A stretch of DNA of 64,000 nucleotides from Cladopsammia gracilis. Its lineage: Eukaryota > Cnidaria > Anthozoa > Scleractinia > Dendrophylliidae. A model generated the notes under the pieces. That model was not told where the DNA came from and made no database searches. It saw nothing but the letters and a program-made list of their open reading frames with translations. Position numbers and translations under genes: made by a program. The DNA lies in the NCBI GenBank assembly GCA_022457155.1, contig JAJGOT010000361.1, forward strand, positions 744,001-808,000. The letters are read 5' to 3'. Of the stretch, positions 11,586 through 23,721 are shown piece after piece; within the stretch, counting starts at the first letter, position 1; each line of letters begins with the position of its first letter.

Positions 11586-11595
11586 CATGTTTAAC

Positions 11596-12881
11596 TGGTA
11601 TTCACGAAGGTCTCCTAACTTAAGATATGTCTTAATTTTTCACCTAAACTTAGGAGGTCAAAATTGACCTCCTAACTTATTAAAACATGTTTGGACGGGG
11701 CTAAATTCGATTGTTGACGAGTTTTATGTCGATTTTCAGCGTGATTATTGTGTATCACAATAGTTACCGATTAGATAAACATTTTAAAGCGTTATATTGC
11801 TTTCCTAAGAAAAATTAAATATTTTCTAGTAATGTCAAACAACGGTTAGTTACATATAGGCCTTCGTGTCATTAATGGGTTCTACATTTCTTTCTCATTG
11901 CAGAGTTATATTTCCGTTTTTCGTGAAAATAAACCCTTGTACAAGAAATATCGAAGTAGACCCTATTAAAATGATGACGGATTTGTTTGTTCCTTTCTCT
12001 ACTGACGATGAACGAAGATATTATCAGTTTTGCTATCTTAAATTCGAGATGGAAACTGAGGGTTCTTGTATTGTCATTGTAACAACAATTTACACAATTT
12101 ACAAAATATTCATTTATGTAATTTTGATAACTTATTATTCATAAGAGCGCGTCATATACTGAACTATCTCTGATTGGTTTACTTTTTCTAATCGATAACT
12201 GCTCGTGACTATTAAACTTAGGAGACTGCTAAGTTACGCTTACCTTAGAATGGTCATAAGACATCCTTCCGTGAATAGCACTTATATTGCGTGATTTGCG
12301 TCGCTGTACGCACAGCTATATACATTTGTTGGAATTGCGTTGCCTTGGTTTTGGGTGGGGGTGTCCTCGTCACTCTTTCATCGTGTGAGGACGGTGGCGG
12401 GTATCCCCTCACCTTTGCTGGGAACAGTTTCATTTAGAGTTATTGTTCTGTCATTTTGTCATAATTATTGCTTACAATAAACGGCCACGTGTGTGGCCAA
12501 AATATTCCAAAGGGTGTAATGTCATCTCTCTCTTCCCAGCAAACAGAGCGCAACCAAGGCAACGAACGAAATATACTAGCAGTTTAAGATATTAATTACT
12601 AAGGCAATGGGGCATAAATTCATTTATGTAATTTTCATAACTTATTATTCATAAGAGCGCGTCATATACTGAACTATCTCTGATTGGTTTACTTTTTCTA
12701 ATCGATAACTGCCCGCGACTATTAAACTTAGGAGACTGCTAAGTTACGCTTACCTTAAGATGGTCATAAGACATCGTTCCGTGAATAGCACTTAGAACAT
12801 ATCTTAGGAAGCTCATAAACTGTTTATCCTAAGTTATGTTTTAGGATACATCTTAGGTAGGATTTCGTGAATCCGGCCCCA
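11596..12881. mobile_element. Composite inverted-repeat element with a duplicated right end
   Basis: The left end reads TATTCACGAAGGTCTCCTAA. Inverse versions occur three times on the right: near 12277, near 12787 and near 12872 (the last as GGATTCACGAAATCC). The 177-bp segments 12108-12284 and 12618-12794 are about 97% identical direct repeats 510 bp apart. The open frame at 11866-12144 has no recognised family signature. Confidence 0.6.
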
Positions 12882-12997
12882 GGAGCGTGCTTCATTATCT
12901 TGAAATAGGAAGAGAAAATCACCAAAAGTGACGAAAGCAAAGAAATATGAACAAGAACAACAACTCTTCGAGTAGTGAACTCGTGCTTTAGGAAGCT

Positions 12998-13299
12998 TTA
13001 ACCCTTTAGCTCCCAAGAGTGCCAAAGACAAAAATTCTAGAAAAATCCCAAATTTCATTTTGTAAAATATTGAAAAACAAATGGTACCATGTAAAAGTAC
13101 TGCTGAAGAGGTTTCATTTGAATGGTCACACCATAGGATTTCGTCCACAGGCTCAAAAGTTAGAACAAATGGTACCGTGCAAAAGTACTGCTGAAGAGGT
13201 TTCATTTGAATGGTCACACCATAGGATTTCGTCGACAGACTCAAAAGTTAGAACTGTGTTACATGCCTCCATAATTGACTCTGGGAGTGAAAGGGTTAA
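12998..13299. mobile_element. TTAA-flanked MITE, CTCCC family, with internal 88-bp tandem
   Basis: TTAA at 12998-13001 and 13296-13299 bracket a 294-bp element with inverted ends CCCTTTAGCTCCCAAGAG and CCCTTTCACTCCCAGAG. Inside, 13079-13166 and 13167-13254 are near-identical 88-bp copies containing GGTTTCATTTGAATGGTCAC. The long open frame over this region (13019-13468) comes from the repeat and is not a gene. Confidence 0.75.
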
Positions 13300-14394
13300 G
13301 GGTCTTGTAAGAGCCCCTAAGGTACGAGAATTAATTCAATATATTGTTATGATTTGTTTTACATGTACAGTCGCTTTTCCGGTCACACTAGGTGATCTGT
13401 CACGAACGTTACTACACTGTACGTCATTTGAAACCTTTAATCAGTCTTTCGCAATCACTCGTGCATAAAAGGTCAACTTAATACTTCCATTTATCTGTTG
13501 CTCGAAAAGAAAGAAAACGAAATCGTTATCGAATGGAACTCTCGCCAAACCCGGCAATAATGTAAGTTTCTTTTACTTGATATGTTTCGTTTCGTCATTT
13601 TTAACCCGTGAAAATACGCGCATGCGTAATGAACGGGTTATCGGTAACGGCGACAGATATGCAAATAAGTCACTCACTCGCTCACTCCTTCCATCAGCTG
13701 TAAACTTAGTGACGTAATGCTTTGTTACGAATGCGTTTTGTAACAAGAACAGCGTGAATCCAGCGATAACAATAACTAAATTGTTGTAAACGAATATAAA
13801 CAACAATAAGCTTAAATAGTCCGCATTTGGAGTCTTTAATGCAACGTTAAAATCGATCTAAAAGGCATTTTCAACCGAGACACGCATTTCCATGCTTATC
13901 TACCTTGAAGTAATAAAACTTATCCCGTTTCAAGTCAGTGGTAAAGCGCGGATTAACAGCCGAAAGGCCCCAGGTTCGAATCTCGTTCGTGCCGTTCTTT
14001 TTTTCTCTTTTTTCTTTTTTTCTTTCTTCTTCGGACTGAACATTATGAAACTGATGTACTGTATTTTTCTTTTTGCGTTTGTCAAAAATTCTTACGTTTA
14101 TTTTAAAACAAATATTGAACCGTGTCAGTGTGAAAACATAAGCTTACCGCAATACTGCGTTACGCGTTAGAATTTCTTATTCACGGGATGACTCTTAGGA
14201 GCCTTTGATCCTTTTTCTTATGTTGTAAATAAATCCAATCATCCATGAGCTTGAAGTTGCTATATCAACTGATATGACGTCACTAACACTTCGCTATAAA
14301 CCACTTGAAAATCCCAACTTTTTTTCTTCCCAATTTATATAGTTGGCTCGAAGCTAAGGCACGACTCAACTAAAGAGACAACTAATTGCTAAAA
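13300..14394. other. Gap with a weak tRNA-like segment
   Basis: At about 13934-13995 the plus strand reads GTCAGTGGTAAAGCGCGG and later CAGGTTCGAATCTC, resembling A and B boxes of a pol III promoter, followed by a T-rich run. The stems do not pair well, so this is probably tRNA-derived. The rest shows nothing recognisable. Confidence 0.35.
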
Positions 14395-15215
14395 AAAGCC
14401 AAAATTGGCAAGTTTGATTTCTTGACAGCCTGTCACGAAATTAAATTTGATGCACTGTAATCCACTTCCATCCTTACGATTCTGATTTTTTTACCTTCAA
14501 ACTACTGCTTCTGTATTGCGCTGCAGGATACTTTTATCCAATTAACCCTCGGACGTACACGCAAACTTATACCCCCACCGTGGTACAAGGGGGGGTTGTT
14601 GCAACCCCCCCCCCCCCCTCTGGGTTTTTGCGATGTTGCAATATTTCGCTGAATATTTTACGTCTAATAGATAGCCTGCGATGTGCTCTATAAGATAAGG
14701 TAAATATTATGGGTTGTGGCGCTGCCGGGGGTCCGTGACGTCATTCAATAATTCAAGTTTATCGGAAAAATGCGGAAATTGCAAATATTTAGAGTTGCAA
14801 AATAACATACAATTAAACATTTTCATGCTTTTGGTAGCATTTTATGTTTTTTTTTTCACCGAAAAAAGGTGAAAAACACGCATTTTTATGAAAAAAATTA
14901 CTTGACCTCATGCTACTTATGACGTCATATCTCGTTACCATAGCAACCGGTTGCTGCCAAATGTACTAAAACGTGTCTCAAGGATAAACGAACAGCTATT
15001 GAAGACAGCATTGGCTAATCATTAATGGTCTTGAAAATATCGGAGAAAAACCTTACGGGGGAGTGGGGAAGGGGGTTGGCGCCACCCCCCCCCCCCCCCC
15101 CCCCCTTGTACGTCCGAGGGTTAAGTTGTATATTTGGGGGCATTTGGAAATATAACATGCAAATAGAGTAAGCGAAATTTTGTTATTTCGGCGAAATATA
15201 TATCGGAGAAAAACC
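14395..15215 (+). repeat. Family A repeat split by a TTAA element
   Basis: Family A sequence runs from about 14395 to 14545 (TGACAGCCTGTCACGAAATT, then ATCCACTTCCATCC) and resumes after 15120 with AAGTTGTATATTTGGGGGC. The related uninterrupted copy near 7738 joins these two halves directly at a TTAA. Confidence 0.75.
14542..15124. mobile_element. TTAA-flanked element, CCCTCGGACGTAC family
   Basis: TTAA at 14542-14545 and 15121-15124 flank a 575-bp insert with inverted ends CCCTCGGACGTACA. G or C homopolymers lie just inside both ends. The interior has TGACGTCA sites and is similar to 24146-24570. It is non-coding; the terminal CCCT and the TTAA target suggest mobilisation by a piggyBac-type transposase, which is not present here. 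Confidence 0.8.
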
Positions 15216-15779
15216 TTAAGATTATTTCAGATTATCATAAGATTACTTCAGATTATTTAATATTATTTCAGTGCTGCAAAGCTTTTAAAAAAGATCTTTA
15301 TACCACCGATATAAACTGCCATCTGTAAATAGTGCTTTTTGTAATACAATTTGATCAATTTTACCTGGTTTTTATTGTACACAACTATGATCCATTTGTA
15401 TTTTTGTTCGATCTTTCTTATATAATCTAGTAGCTTATAGTCATAGTTTTTTTATCATTTATCTTGTTATTTATATTTTTACTTTTATTTTGTGGTGTAC
15501 CTGTAAATTAGCTGGTGTGCCCTGCAGGACGCACCGATACCATAGCTAAGTAAAACGACCTATGTTAAATAAAAGGTCTATTATTGTCTGTTGTCTATTA
15601 ATTAACGGCCTGCAAAGACGTTGCTTAGTATTTTAATGGCAGATGCAAAGGTGGAGTCTAGGAAAGAGCTTGCATGCCTGTTAGTTGATCGCGACGTGTG
15701 GCGTGTCAGACACAGGGCCCGTCTCAAAAATTGTGTTTGAGTCGACGGATGATGAAGATGATGATGATAATTAAATACT

Positions 15780-15909
15780 ATAGAACAATTGGCTGCCTGG
15801 CTTGACTAGGCCCTATGGTTATTTCAGGCAGCTAGTATTCTAATTTTAATTTTCGTTAATTCTTTAAATTATTTGAAATATTTCTGTAAGGCAAAAGTAC
15901 AAATAAAGG

Positions 15910-15940
<31 letters not shown>

Positions 15941-15941
15941 C
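15780..15941 (+). repeat. (TTG)n-tailed retroposon 3' end
   Basis: A short non-coding segment ending in AAATAAAGG and a (TTG)n run of about ten units, matching the architecture of the 6888-7047 copy. Confidence 0.5.
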
Positions 15942-16686
15942 GTATTCCTTCGTTCAGTCCGACATTTTGCTTCTAGAAACACTTGGCAGTAGCTCGATCA
16001 TCCGATTGCAGCTTCACTTTCGCCCAAAACGCTCGCTTTTTAATCTGTGACTGTGCTTAGCACGGGAAGCGTGCATACCTGGAATTTGTCAATGCATGTG
16101 TAGGGCGGAAAAGCCAAGCAGAAGTTGATCGTTTTACACAACCAGCTACCATGTTTGGTTCATTGTAGGGAAGGGATAATTTTTTAGCGCTTTTTCCAGA
16201 GAGATGAAGCAAGTCTTGACTAATCGTAGCGACAATATCAAAATATTGCAAGAGTTAAAATTCCACTCCACTCGACCAATCAACGAACTTTTTAAAAAGG
16301 AAGTTGCGGTTATTGGGGACGGAAATTCGTGACCAGTTGCGCGCTATAATCTTTTGTAGCTGGCGAGGCTATTCGAGGTCAAAAGTGCGATCTTAAGATT
16401 TGGCTTGGCGAGAACCTGTTGAACGCGAAAGCAAAGAGAGATCAATTTGAAATGTATTGCAGAACGGCATAAAAAATGGAACCATAATGGCGAACGAATG
16501 TTACAAAAATACTTTGGGTCATCTGTCAATGTTAACGATTTCAATAGGCAGTGATTGGTTTATCGTGATTGACAGCCATAAATGAATGTCATCTCAGAGT
16601 CCGGAGACGCAATGTCTTCAATAAAACGGCCTTTTCAAAGGAATGATGTTTTATACGCCCAAGGGTAACCACATCGCGCTAACAAA
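15942..16686. other. Upstream region of the homeobox gene
   Basis: No exon is seen. This interval should hold the promoter and 5' UTR of the downstream homeobox gene. A CCATAAAT near 16577 is only a weak TATA-like candidate, and no site was placed with confidence. Confidence 0.35.
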
Positions 16687-18856
16687 ATGGCGTCGAGGGG
16701 AGGTACTTCTTCAATTTTTCATAATGCTAATCCTCCAAACTTTGAGCCAAACAAATCGTTTTCTATAAGAAGTATTTTAGATCTTCCAGAAGAGAGTGCA
16801 GAAGAACATGCCCCATCTTCAAGTAACAGTTCATCGGTCGAGAGTTGCCCTGTTTCTCGGCTCCCGCTTGTTCCCCGAGCTATTCGTCCCATGGTACACC
16901 ATCATGCTGATAATGTACCGCCAAGTGGACTCATGAATTGGCAAGATTTCGGAGTCGCTCCTTATGCTCATCATTGGAGCTATGGAGCTCTTCCTTTTAG
17001 GAACCATGATTTTCCATTTGGTGAGTGCAGCAGCAATATTACTGAAATGGTTGCTGATTGTATTGCTTATGCTCTGGCTTCAGCAGAAACACAATTATGA
17101 CAACTACATATCAGTCCAATTTGTGCCTATTTCGCTGTTCTCTCAGGTCTAGGAAGTACTGAGTATTAAGCATTAGATATCCCGAGTGATTTATGAATGG
17201 GCTAATGGGGGAAATTGGATTTAAAAGTTGTCTCAATGCAGGTTGATATGATATCGAAGGTAGATTTCGTTGTTGCCCTAAATTGTACCATGATTGCACC
17301 CTTAAGACAACCTTTGTTCACAGCAAAAAAGATTGGAGACTTTCATTTTCACGATGAATCAACATTCGTTCAGTCATATTTTAGAGATGGACGGTGAAAA
17401 GTTTCGCGTGAGAGTTGAATGAAGTGTTTCGAGAAGGTATCATTTTATCAAAGGCTAAATAGAGATTGATCCTTCGTGCCAGTTGATACACGTTTTGGTA
17501 AAGTTTTATTCCATCTACAGAAAATATAACGGGCTAAACGGAATCGGGTTCGTTTTGGCGGCATAAGAACTCTTTTAACGTTAGTCTACTTTCTTAAAAT
17601 CAAACCTAATGTTTTTAAAAACGACAAATAGTTCTTTACCATTTGGAGATCACAACAAAAGGTAAAACAATGCACTTTTCTGGAGGCCGTATTACTGCAC
17701 TTTTAATTTCTCATTTCTATCTCCTGGAAATAATTCTTTCTCTCGGTACAAAATATTTAAGTAGAGTTTATCTTGAACGGACAAAGCCGACAAGTAAATG
17801 ACAACACAAGGAACCTTCGTTGAGTTGGTATGCACCAAGGGTTGCAAATCAAAGGAACCCCTTTCCTTGGGAAAGAGCAAATATATCGATCAACTTCAAG
17901 ATAACTTATTTTGGTCTCATCTCCAAAGGCTTGAATGATTGTATGTATGTGAAAAATATGTATGTATGTGATTGTATGTATGTGAAAAGAAACTTTGAGT
18001 AAAGTTTTTGTTGTTTCCGAACAATTATTCTCTGCAGTAGCGGGAACATTTGCCACACTTGAACTTCGAATTCGTAAATCAAACTATTTACAAGTTCTGT
18101 CTTGGAAGATTGAGGATGATTCTGCTGGAAATGTACATTTCAATTGGACTGTATGTCACTTTCTTTCTGCAGAAGACTAAACCAAGAGTAATTTAAGTTT
18201 AAGTCCGCGATTTTGGGTTTATTCGTTGTAATTTTTTTGAGCCATTGCAACGAATTAATATTTTTTTTTTGGTTTGGAATTCAACAAGAGACTATTGTCA
18301 ATAAGACGAGTCCGCTTGCACTAGTGCCCCTAGAATGATTTCTTTTGCAATTGCTCAAAGTAATGAAAAACTTCCATTCACAATCCAACATTGGTACAAT
18401 TTTCTCGTTCTTGTATTGACTTTGTTATCTCCTTGCTTAGGTCAGATCTTTCCTAAAAAGAGAAGACGTCCCATGCGAAAGAAGAAGCAGCGTCCCCTGT
18501 TTTCACCGCATCAAATTCAAACCATGGAAAAGGAATTTGCCAAACAGCGCTACATATCAGAGGACAACCGAGCTCGATTGGCTTCAGAGATAAATCTAAC
18601 AGAAACCCAAGTCAAAACATGGTTCCAAAATCGACGAACCAAATGGAAAAAGGAAACAAAAGATGAAGCGACCAAAGCGGCAAGGTGTTCCCCGCAGGAA
18701 GAAATGAAACAAGTGCTACTGGCAGTATCCGGAACGAATCCTTTATACCAGAACATTTGTGTTGATTCACTTGTTAATCCGTTCAGAGCTTTGCCTCAGT
18801 ATTGTGCAGCACCACTGTTTTCCACTTTTGACTTTGAAGGTTCGTTTATTGCCTAG
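16687..18856 (+). CDS. NK-like (ANTP-class) homeobox transcription factor, two exons
   Basis: Exon 1 is 16687-17020 (ATG in an AAAATGG context; donor GTGAGT). Exon 2 is 18441-18856 (acceptor TTGCTTAG). The junction is phase 1 and the joined frame encodes 249 aa. Residues 25-31 read FSIRSIL, an EH1 motif, which in NK, Not, Tlx and Hex type factors recruits Groucho/TLE co-repressors. The homeodomain spans about 125-184 with the invariant W48, F49, N51 and R53 in KTWFQNRRTKWKK; position 50 is Q and position 47 is T, a residue shared with Tlx- and Hex-type homeodomains. A basic stretch (KKRRRPMRKKK) immediately precedes or overlaps it and may act as nuclear import signal. The nuclear DNA-binding repressor role is inferred from the family; the exact orthology group is not settled by eye. 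AATAAA at 20030-20035 is a possible polyadenylation signal. Confidence 0.93.
17021..18440 (+). other. Intron of the homeobox gene
   Basis: GTGAGT...TTGCTTAG boundaries. It contains a short TGTATGTATGTG minisatellite at 17941-17988 and no clear transposon, in contrast to the surrounding intergenic DNA. Confidence 0.8.
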
Positions 18857-21050
18857 ATATAACCTAAAGCACAAAACACCATTGCTATATGTTAGCAGTC
18901 AATAGTGTAGCTAGTCCTGTTCAAGTTGTGTTAGAAATCCTGTATATGTTGTTTTCATATTATACAAGTATAATGACTCTTTTGTACAATGTACATGCTG
19001 TCCTCAGAAAGTTAGTAACAAGACAAAATCTATAGTTTGTTTCGGGTTTTGTATGTTATTAACCATACCCGGGTACTTCATATTTATCACCACGGCAGGT
19101 GAGGCTATTTTGCCCATGCCGGATACTAATCCAATGCAAACAGCCGTTCTGTATAATTTCTCGTCGAATATCTTACTGATTGTGCGGTCAAGGAAAAACA
19201 GTTTATGTTTGCTCCTTAAAATTTTTGTTTCTGTGCATTGTTTCGACAATCCAAGCAGCATTTACTCTTACCAGACGAAACTGTTTGTGTTATAGATTTA
19301 TCATGTTGTTGTTTGATTTATTATTCTCAGACAAAGAAAGGTCTGTTCCTCGATATTCTCTTAGCCATTTACTCGGAAAGGAATAGGTATTATTAAGTAC
19401 TTTTCACACCTATTTCACACCCAATCTTTTCAGTGGAAATTGTATTATAAGATTTTATCCATCGTTTACATACGTTTCAACAGACCCAGATTATCAGCTT
19501 TGTCGGTGTGAATTACGTGATCCGAAAAATGCTGTTAAATGGGTGCCAAGTGCTTCGTGGACGGCCGTTCACGAAATCATAGGAAAATCCTAATTACGTA
19601 GAAAGGAGCGGCGTCCATTCAGCAAGTTTGATATAATTTTTATATAATGCTTTCATATATACACATATATGCAGTGCTTATATACACATACTTGGAAAGC
19701 TAAGCGAAAAAAAATGTAAGATGGTATTTTTTTAATGGTTGTTTAATGGTCGTTTGTGTATTTCCACAGTGTGTGAAATCATAACAAAAACTTTATGACC
19801 ATGTACTGAAGAAGTGACATATATTTTGCCATTTCCTTAACCATGTTTCTATAAGCTTTTAAATATGTCTATATAAAAACAATATATAAATTGAAAGAAC
19901 TTTAGTAGTGGGATATATTTTGCTAATTTCTTTATCATGTTACTATAAGCGACTAGGTGTATATGCTCATACATGAAATGTTCATTCATGTATATAAATA
20001 TATATGTTTTGAATAGCAGTTAAGCCAAAAATAAAATTGTTTTTTGCTTCTTATTTCACGATAATTGTCGTTTTTATGGTTATTGTTACTTCGTCCAGAT
20101 GGGACCAAGACGTGTACTAAGATAACCTTATTTACTTCTTTGAGTTGTTATATTATACTAGTTATGTTTCGCATCAAGAGCTTTTGCTGGATGTTTGCTG
20201 TTTAAAGTCTCTGTGCTAAAAGTTATTCTAGAATAGACTGTTTTTAAATAGGATCGACATCGATGATAGTTCGTTGGTCGTCACTTGGAAAGACTCAGGA
20301 ATTTCGAGCACCAGCTATAGATTGTTCACCTTCCGCCGGTAAATTAGCGCTTGGAACAATGCCAGCAGTGCAAATGGTAAATATGTTTCCGCAGATATAA
20401 TACGTTTTTATAAACTTTTTTTTACTATTCCATGGCTTTTTTTATCATCGAACGGAAACTTTGACATTGTATATAAAATATGAAACAGAACACGATCAGC
20501 ATAAAAAGGGCGTTGTTTGGGGGCCTGAAAGAAAACGCTGTTTTTAAGTATATCATTTCTGTTTACAATGCGGCTTAATGTGGCTCTTAATATTAGTCTC
20601 AACCAAACAAATGCAACTGGAATGTACTCAGCCTCGAGCATCAAGTTTCTGGAATAGACGTTTATCCCATACCTTCTCTAGGATTGCCTTATCGGAAGAC
20701 AACAAAGGTCATATTCGGAAACGATAAGTGCGATTTTCAAAAATTGGTTTTAGAACCCTATCTTTGATATCGATCGCTGTCAATTTTTTTTCTTTATGTA
20801 TAACAATGTTTCTGTAGTGAATATGAAGTCGATTAACAGTTATCAGTAAGTTGTGAGACCCCAAAGAAGCAAGCTCCTAGGAATTTATACTAATGAGATC
20901 TCTGTCATGATTATTTGAGATCTTGGCCCAGTTAAAGGGCTTTGACTTTTTCTTGGTCAAAACTGTGCAATATATAACTGTTGGGAAGTACCCTTTACTG
21001 GTCTTTACAAAAGCACAGCATAATCTCCTTAATTGATCATCAAGACTTAA
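18857..21050. other. Probable 3' UTR and gene-free DNA
   Basis: 19630-20010 is very AT-rich with repeated ATATACACATATA and TATATAAATATATATG phrases. AATAAA at 20030-20035 is the best candidate for the end of the homeobox transcript. Open frames here (for example 19053-19295, 20408-20644) have no family signature. Confidence 0.4.
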
Positions 21051-21237
21051 TATAGACCTCTTTCATAATGGCGGCCAATTTATTTATTCTTTTATATGTA
21101 TGTTAATCAGCCTTATTGGCCTCGTTAGCGTGTGCAAAATTCAAAACAATTTTTTCTCTAAAATGAGGTCAGTGAGGCTAATTAGCATGCATAAAAAAGA
21201 ATAAATAAATCGGCCGCCATTATGAAAGAGGTCTATA
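21051..21237. mobile_element. Foldback MITE with TATAGACCTCTTTCATAATGG ends
   Basis: A 187-bp near-palindrome; both arms begin TATAGACCTCTTTCATAATG and continue GCGGCC then TTTATTTATTCTTT. A diverged relative is at 44590-44760. It includes AATGGCGGC, a YY1-like motif, in both arms. Confidence 0.8.
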
Positions 21238-22745
21238 TCAAACACGAGGGAAAGTGTTGCATCAGAATATCCAAACCGAGAAGTGGTTTGAAAAACGAGG
21301 CACAGCCTGGATTCCTCATGAAACCTATTTCGAATGTTTGATATAGCTTCTCGAATTGATCATTAAATGCGGAGAAAACGAAGAAATAAAGTTGCCAAAA
21401 TCGATGCAAATTAATACAGGGTATCCAAACCTCCTTCACTATACTGATTTCCTTTGTGTTCTCGTCATGAATTACTCATGAGCTTTAGAAAAACATATAA
21501 AAAGGACAACAAACCACAGAATTTTTTAATTGATTTTTCAAAGACACGGGGAGGAATATGAAAAGGTTAGCCTTGATTTTTCAAGTGATTTCTATTTACA
21601 TCCTGGCCATCAACACGACACATCAACACTTCTCAATAGCTTTAGTGCACTGATATAGTTCTCGTTATTGCTGGCGAGCCAAAGCGAACCATAGCGAGCC
21701 AGCATACTATTCTGGACGATGCTTGAGTTAGGTGACGTAATAATCTTGAAATCTCACTAGTGAGGACAGTTTCCTCGGTGAGAGAATTAAGTAAACAAGT
21801 AAACGTGTTTTGCAGCTTTTGTTCGCTGTAAATCGTGTGCGCATTGCCTTGTTTATTTAAATACCACAAAAGCAATCAAAGTTTCCAATAATGTTCATAC
21901 ACTTACCAAATGTAAAAACATGTGACAATCGTCAGAGTCGAGCACTCTTAGCTTCATGAATCCCTAAAAAAAATAAATACAGGAAAAACCCGCATAAAAC
22001 AACCCGTGAATTTCTGTGACAGGCTGAAAGGGTTCTTATATAATTGGATGTATATACAGTGAGAGATCGGGCTGAATAGGTTCTTAAGCAGGTTCTTACT
22101 TATAGGATGTAGACAATTATTTCTGATAGGTGTATCTACTTAAAATTTATTTTAATTAGTGAATTGTTGACCCTGACAGGTCCAATAATCACACTTATTA
22201 TTAATAAACCGACTGTGTATATAATAGCTTTTTTTATTCTACTGTGTGTTTCCAATGGCCCTTAAAGCACACTTGGGTCTGCACCAGTGGTTTTTTTAGC
22301 TTTAGTAATTTTTCGAATAAGGACCTGCTTCATTTGTCATGCTGAAGTGGTTCTTATATATGAGGGACTTAATTTGTCCAATTACAGCCTGGAGGTTCTT
22401 AATCCGCAGTTTCTAATTTTATGCAGGGTTTTTACTGTATTCGTAAGTCTTCCTTTTTACTTCAAAGCCTGTCAATTTTATTTCAGACAAACTCAACACA
22501 TTTGCGTGTCTGCTGACTAGTCTGCCGACTGACTAGGTGTGTAATCAGCGTAGACTTACCAAAGTTCGTGTCGCCAGCAATCTCTTCTATTACGAAATTC
22601 CTAGTTGATAGCCAATCATAACGCTACATTGAACAATTGATCCGTTTCAAAACAAAAACACAAACGCGCAAAGCAGATTGGGTGAACATGGGCCTTTAAA
22701 ATAAAATAAATTAATTAATAATCACTTTATTTAATTTTCAAATGT
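21238..22745. other. Gap with no recognised gene
   Basis: Only short open frames without signature are present. Phrases such as GGTTCTTATATAATTGG and GGTTCTTACTTATAGG recur near 22035-22105. Confidence 0.4.
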
Positions 22746-23720
22746 ATTTAGCACGCGAATACTAATAGGGACACTTTCCAGATCAAATTGGAATTTCGAG
22801 ATGTTATTCTTTAGCTTTTCTTTGATACACTACTTTGGCTTTTCAAATGATAATACATTTTGGTACCCCTTGGAAATGGTGTGACAAACTTTGCCGGCAA
22901 TAAATGCACCAATGTACACATGCCGAACATATGTCAGAGTTATTTTTAGGCAACGAGGGGATATGTGATATGATTTACTCGCCCGAGGTGAATAATGAGA
23001 CATGGATGAGCGTTTTTTCTAATGCGCGTTGTACATGCCAGAAAAAAAAAAAAGAATACGGATTCCAAAAGTGTCAATTAGGATTTCAACGTTGTTTGCT
23101 CGTTTCAGTGTAAACATGATTAGGCGTCGTCTTTTGAGACGTACGCCGATCGTAATCACAGTCTGTTGTTCACTGGATATGCCAAATAAATAAATGAATG
23201 TTTAAAATAATATTTATATATTTATTAAGGCCCCGACCACACTAATGCGTTTTCAAAAGTCTCCGTTTTCATCTCGAAGAAAACGAAGCAAAATATTTTC
23301 GGCCACACTAGCGTTTTCGCACCGTTTCACCTGTCGACACTAAAACGGTCGAAAACGATGAAAACGAATGGGACCGAGGATTGCGCATGTGTTAAAGGTG
23401 ATAGATGCTCCGATTTGGACTGGAACCGATGGCATGTGACGCTCTTTACGTCGTCATTTTCAAAAGTCTCCGTTTTCACCTGTCCACAACAGAAACGAAG
23501 CGTTTTCAAAACGATGCGTTTTCAAAAGTCTCCACTTTTGAAACCGTTTTCGAAAGTCTCCGTTTTCATCAGCGTTTTAATTTCGGGCGTTTTAGTGTGG
23601 ATGATAGGCGAAAACGCATCAAAGCGTATGCGTTTACAAACGAAAACGCATTAGTGTGGTCGGGGCCTAAATATTTATAATATTTAGCACGCGAGTACCA
23701 ACTGGGGACACTTTCCAGAT
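22746..23720. repeat. Direct repeat flanking a MITE
   Basis: A segment reading TATTTAGCACGCGARTAC and GGGACACTTTCCAGAT occurs at 22746-22784 and again at 23681-23720, on either side of the element at 23229-23667. This suggests a segmental or repeat-mediated duplication. Confidence 0.6.
23229..23667. mobile_element. TAA-flanked MITE with GGCCCCGACCACAC ends
   Basis: A 439-bp element flanked by TAA on both sides, with perfect inverted ends GGCCCCGACCACACTAATGC then GTTTTC. The interior is made of repeated CGTTTTCAAAAGTCTCCG-like units. TAA duplication is typical of PIF/Harbinger-type transposons. The open frames in it (23358-23680) are repeat artefacts. Confidence 0.8.
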
Positions 23721-23721
23721 G

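Noticed and set aside
11866..12144. 92-codon open frame in the composite inverted-repeat element
   Set aside because: No transposase catalytic motif and the 3' part lies in the duplicated right end.
13019..13468. 149-codon open frame
   Set aside because: Most of it lies in the two 88-bp tandem units of a TTAA MITE; the repeated protein text is a by-product.
13934..13995. Possible tRNA gene
   Set aside because: A- and B-box-like boxes are present, but the acceptor and T stems do not pair.
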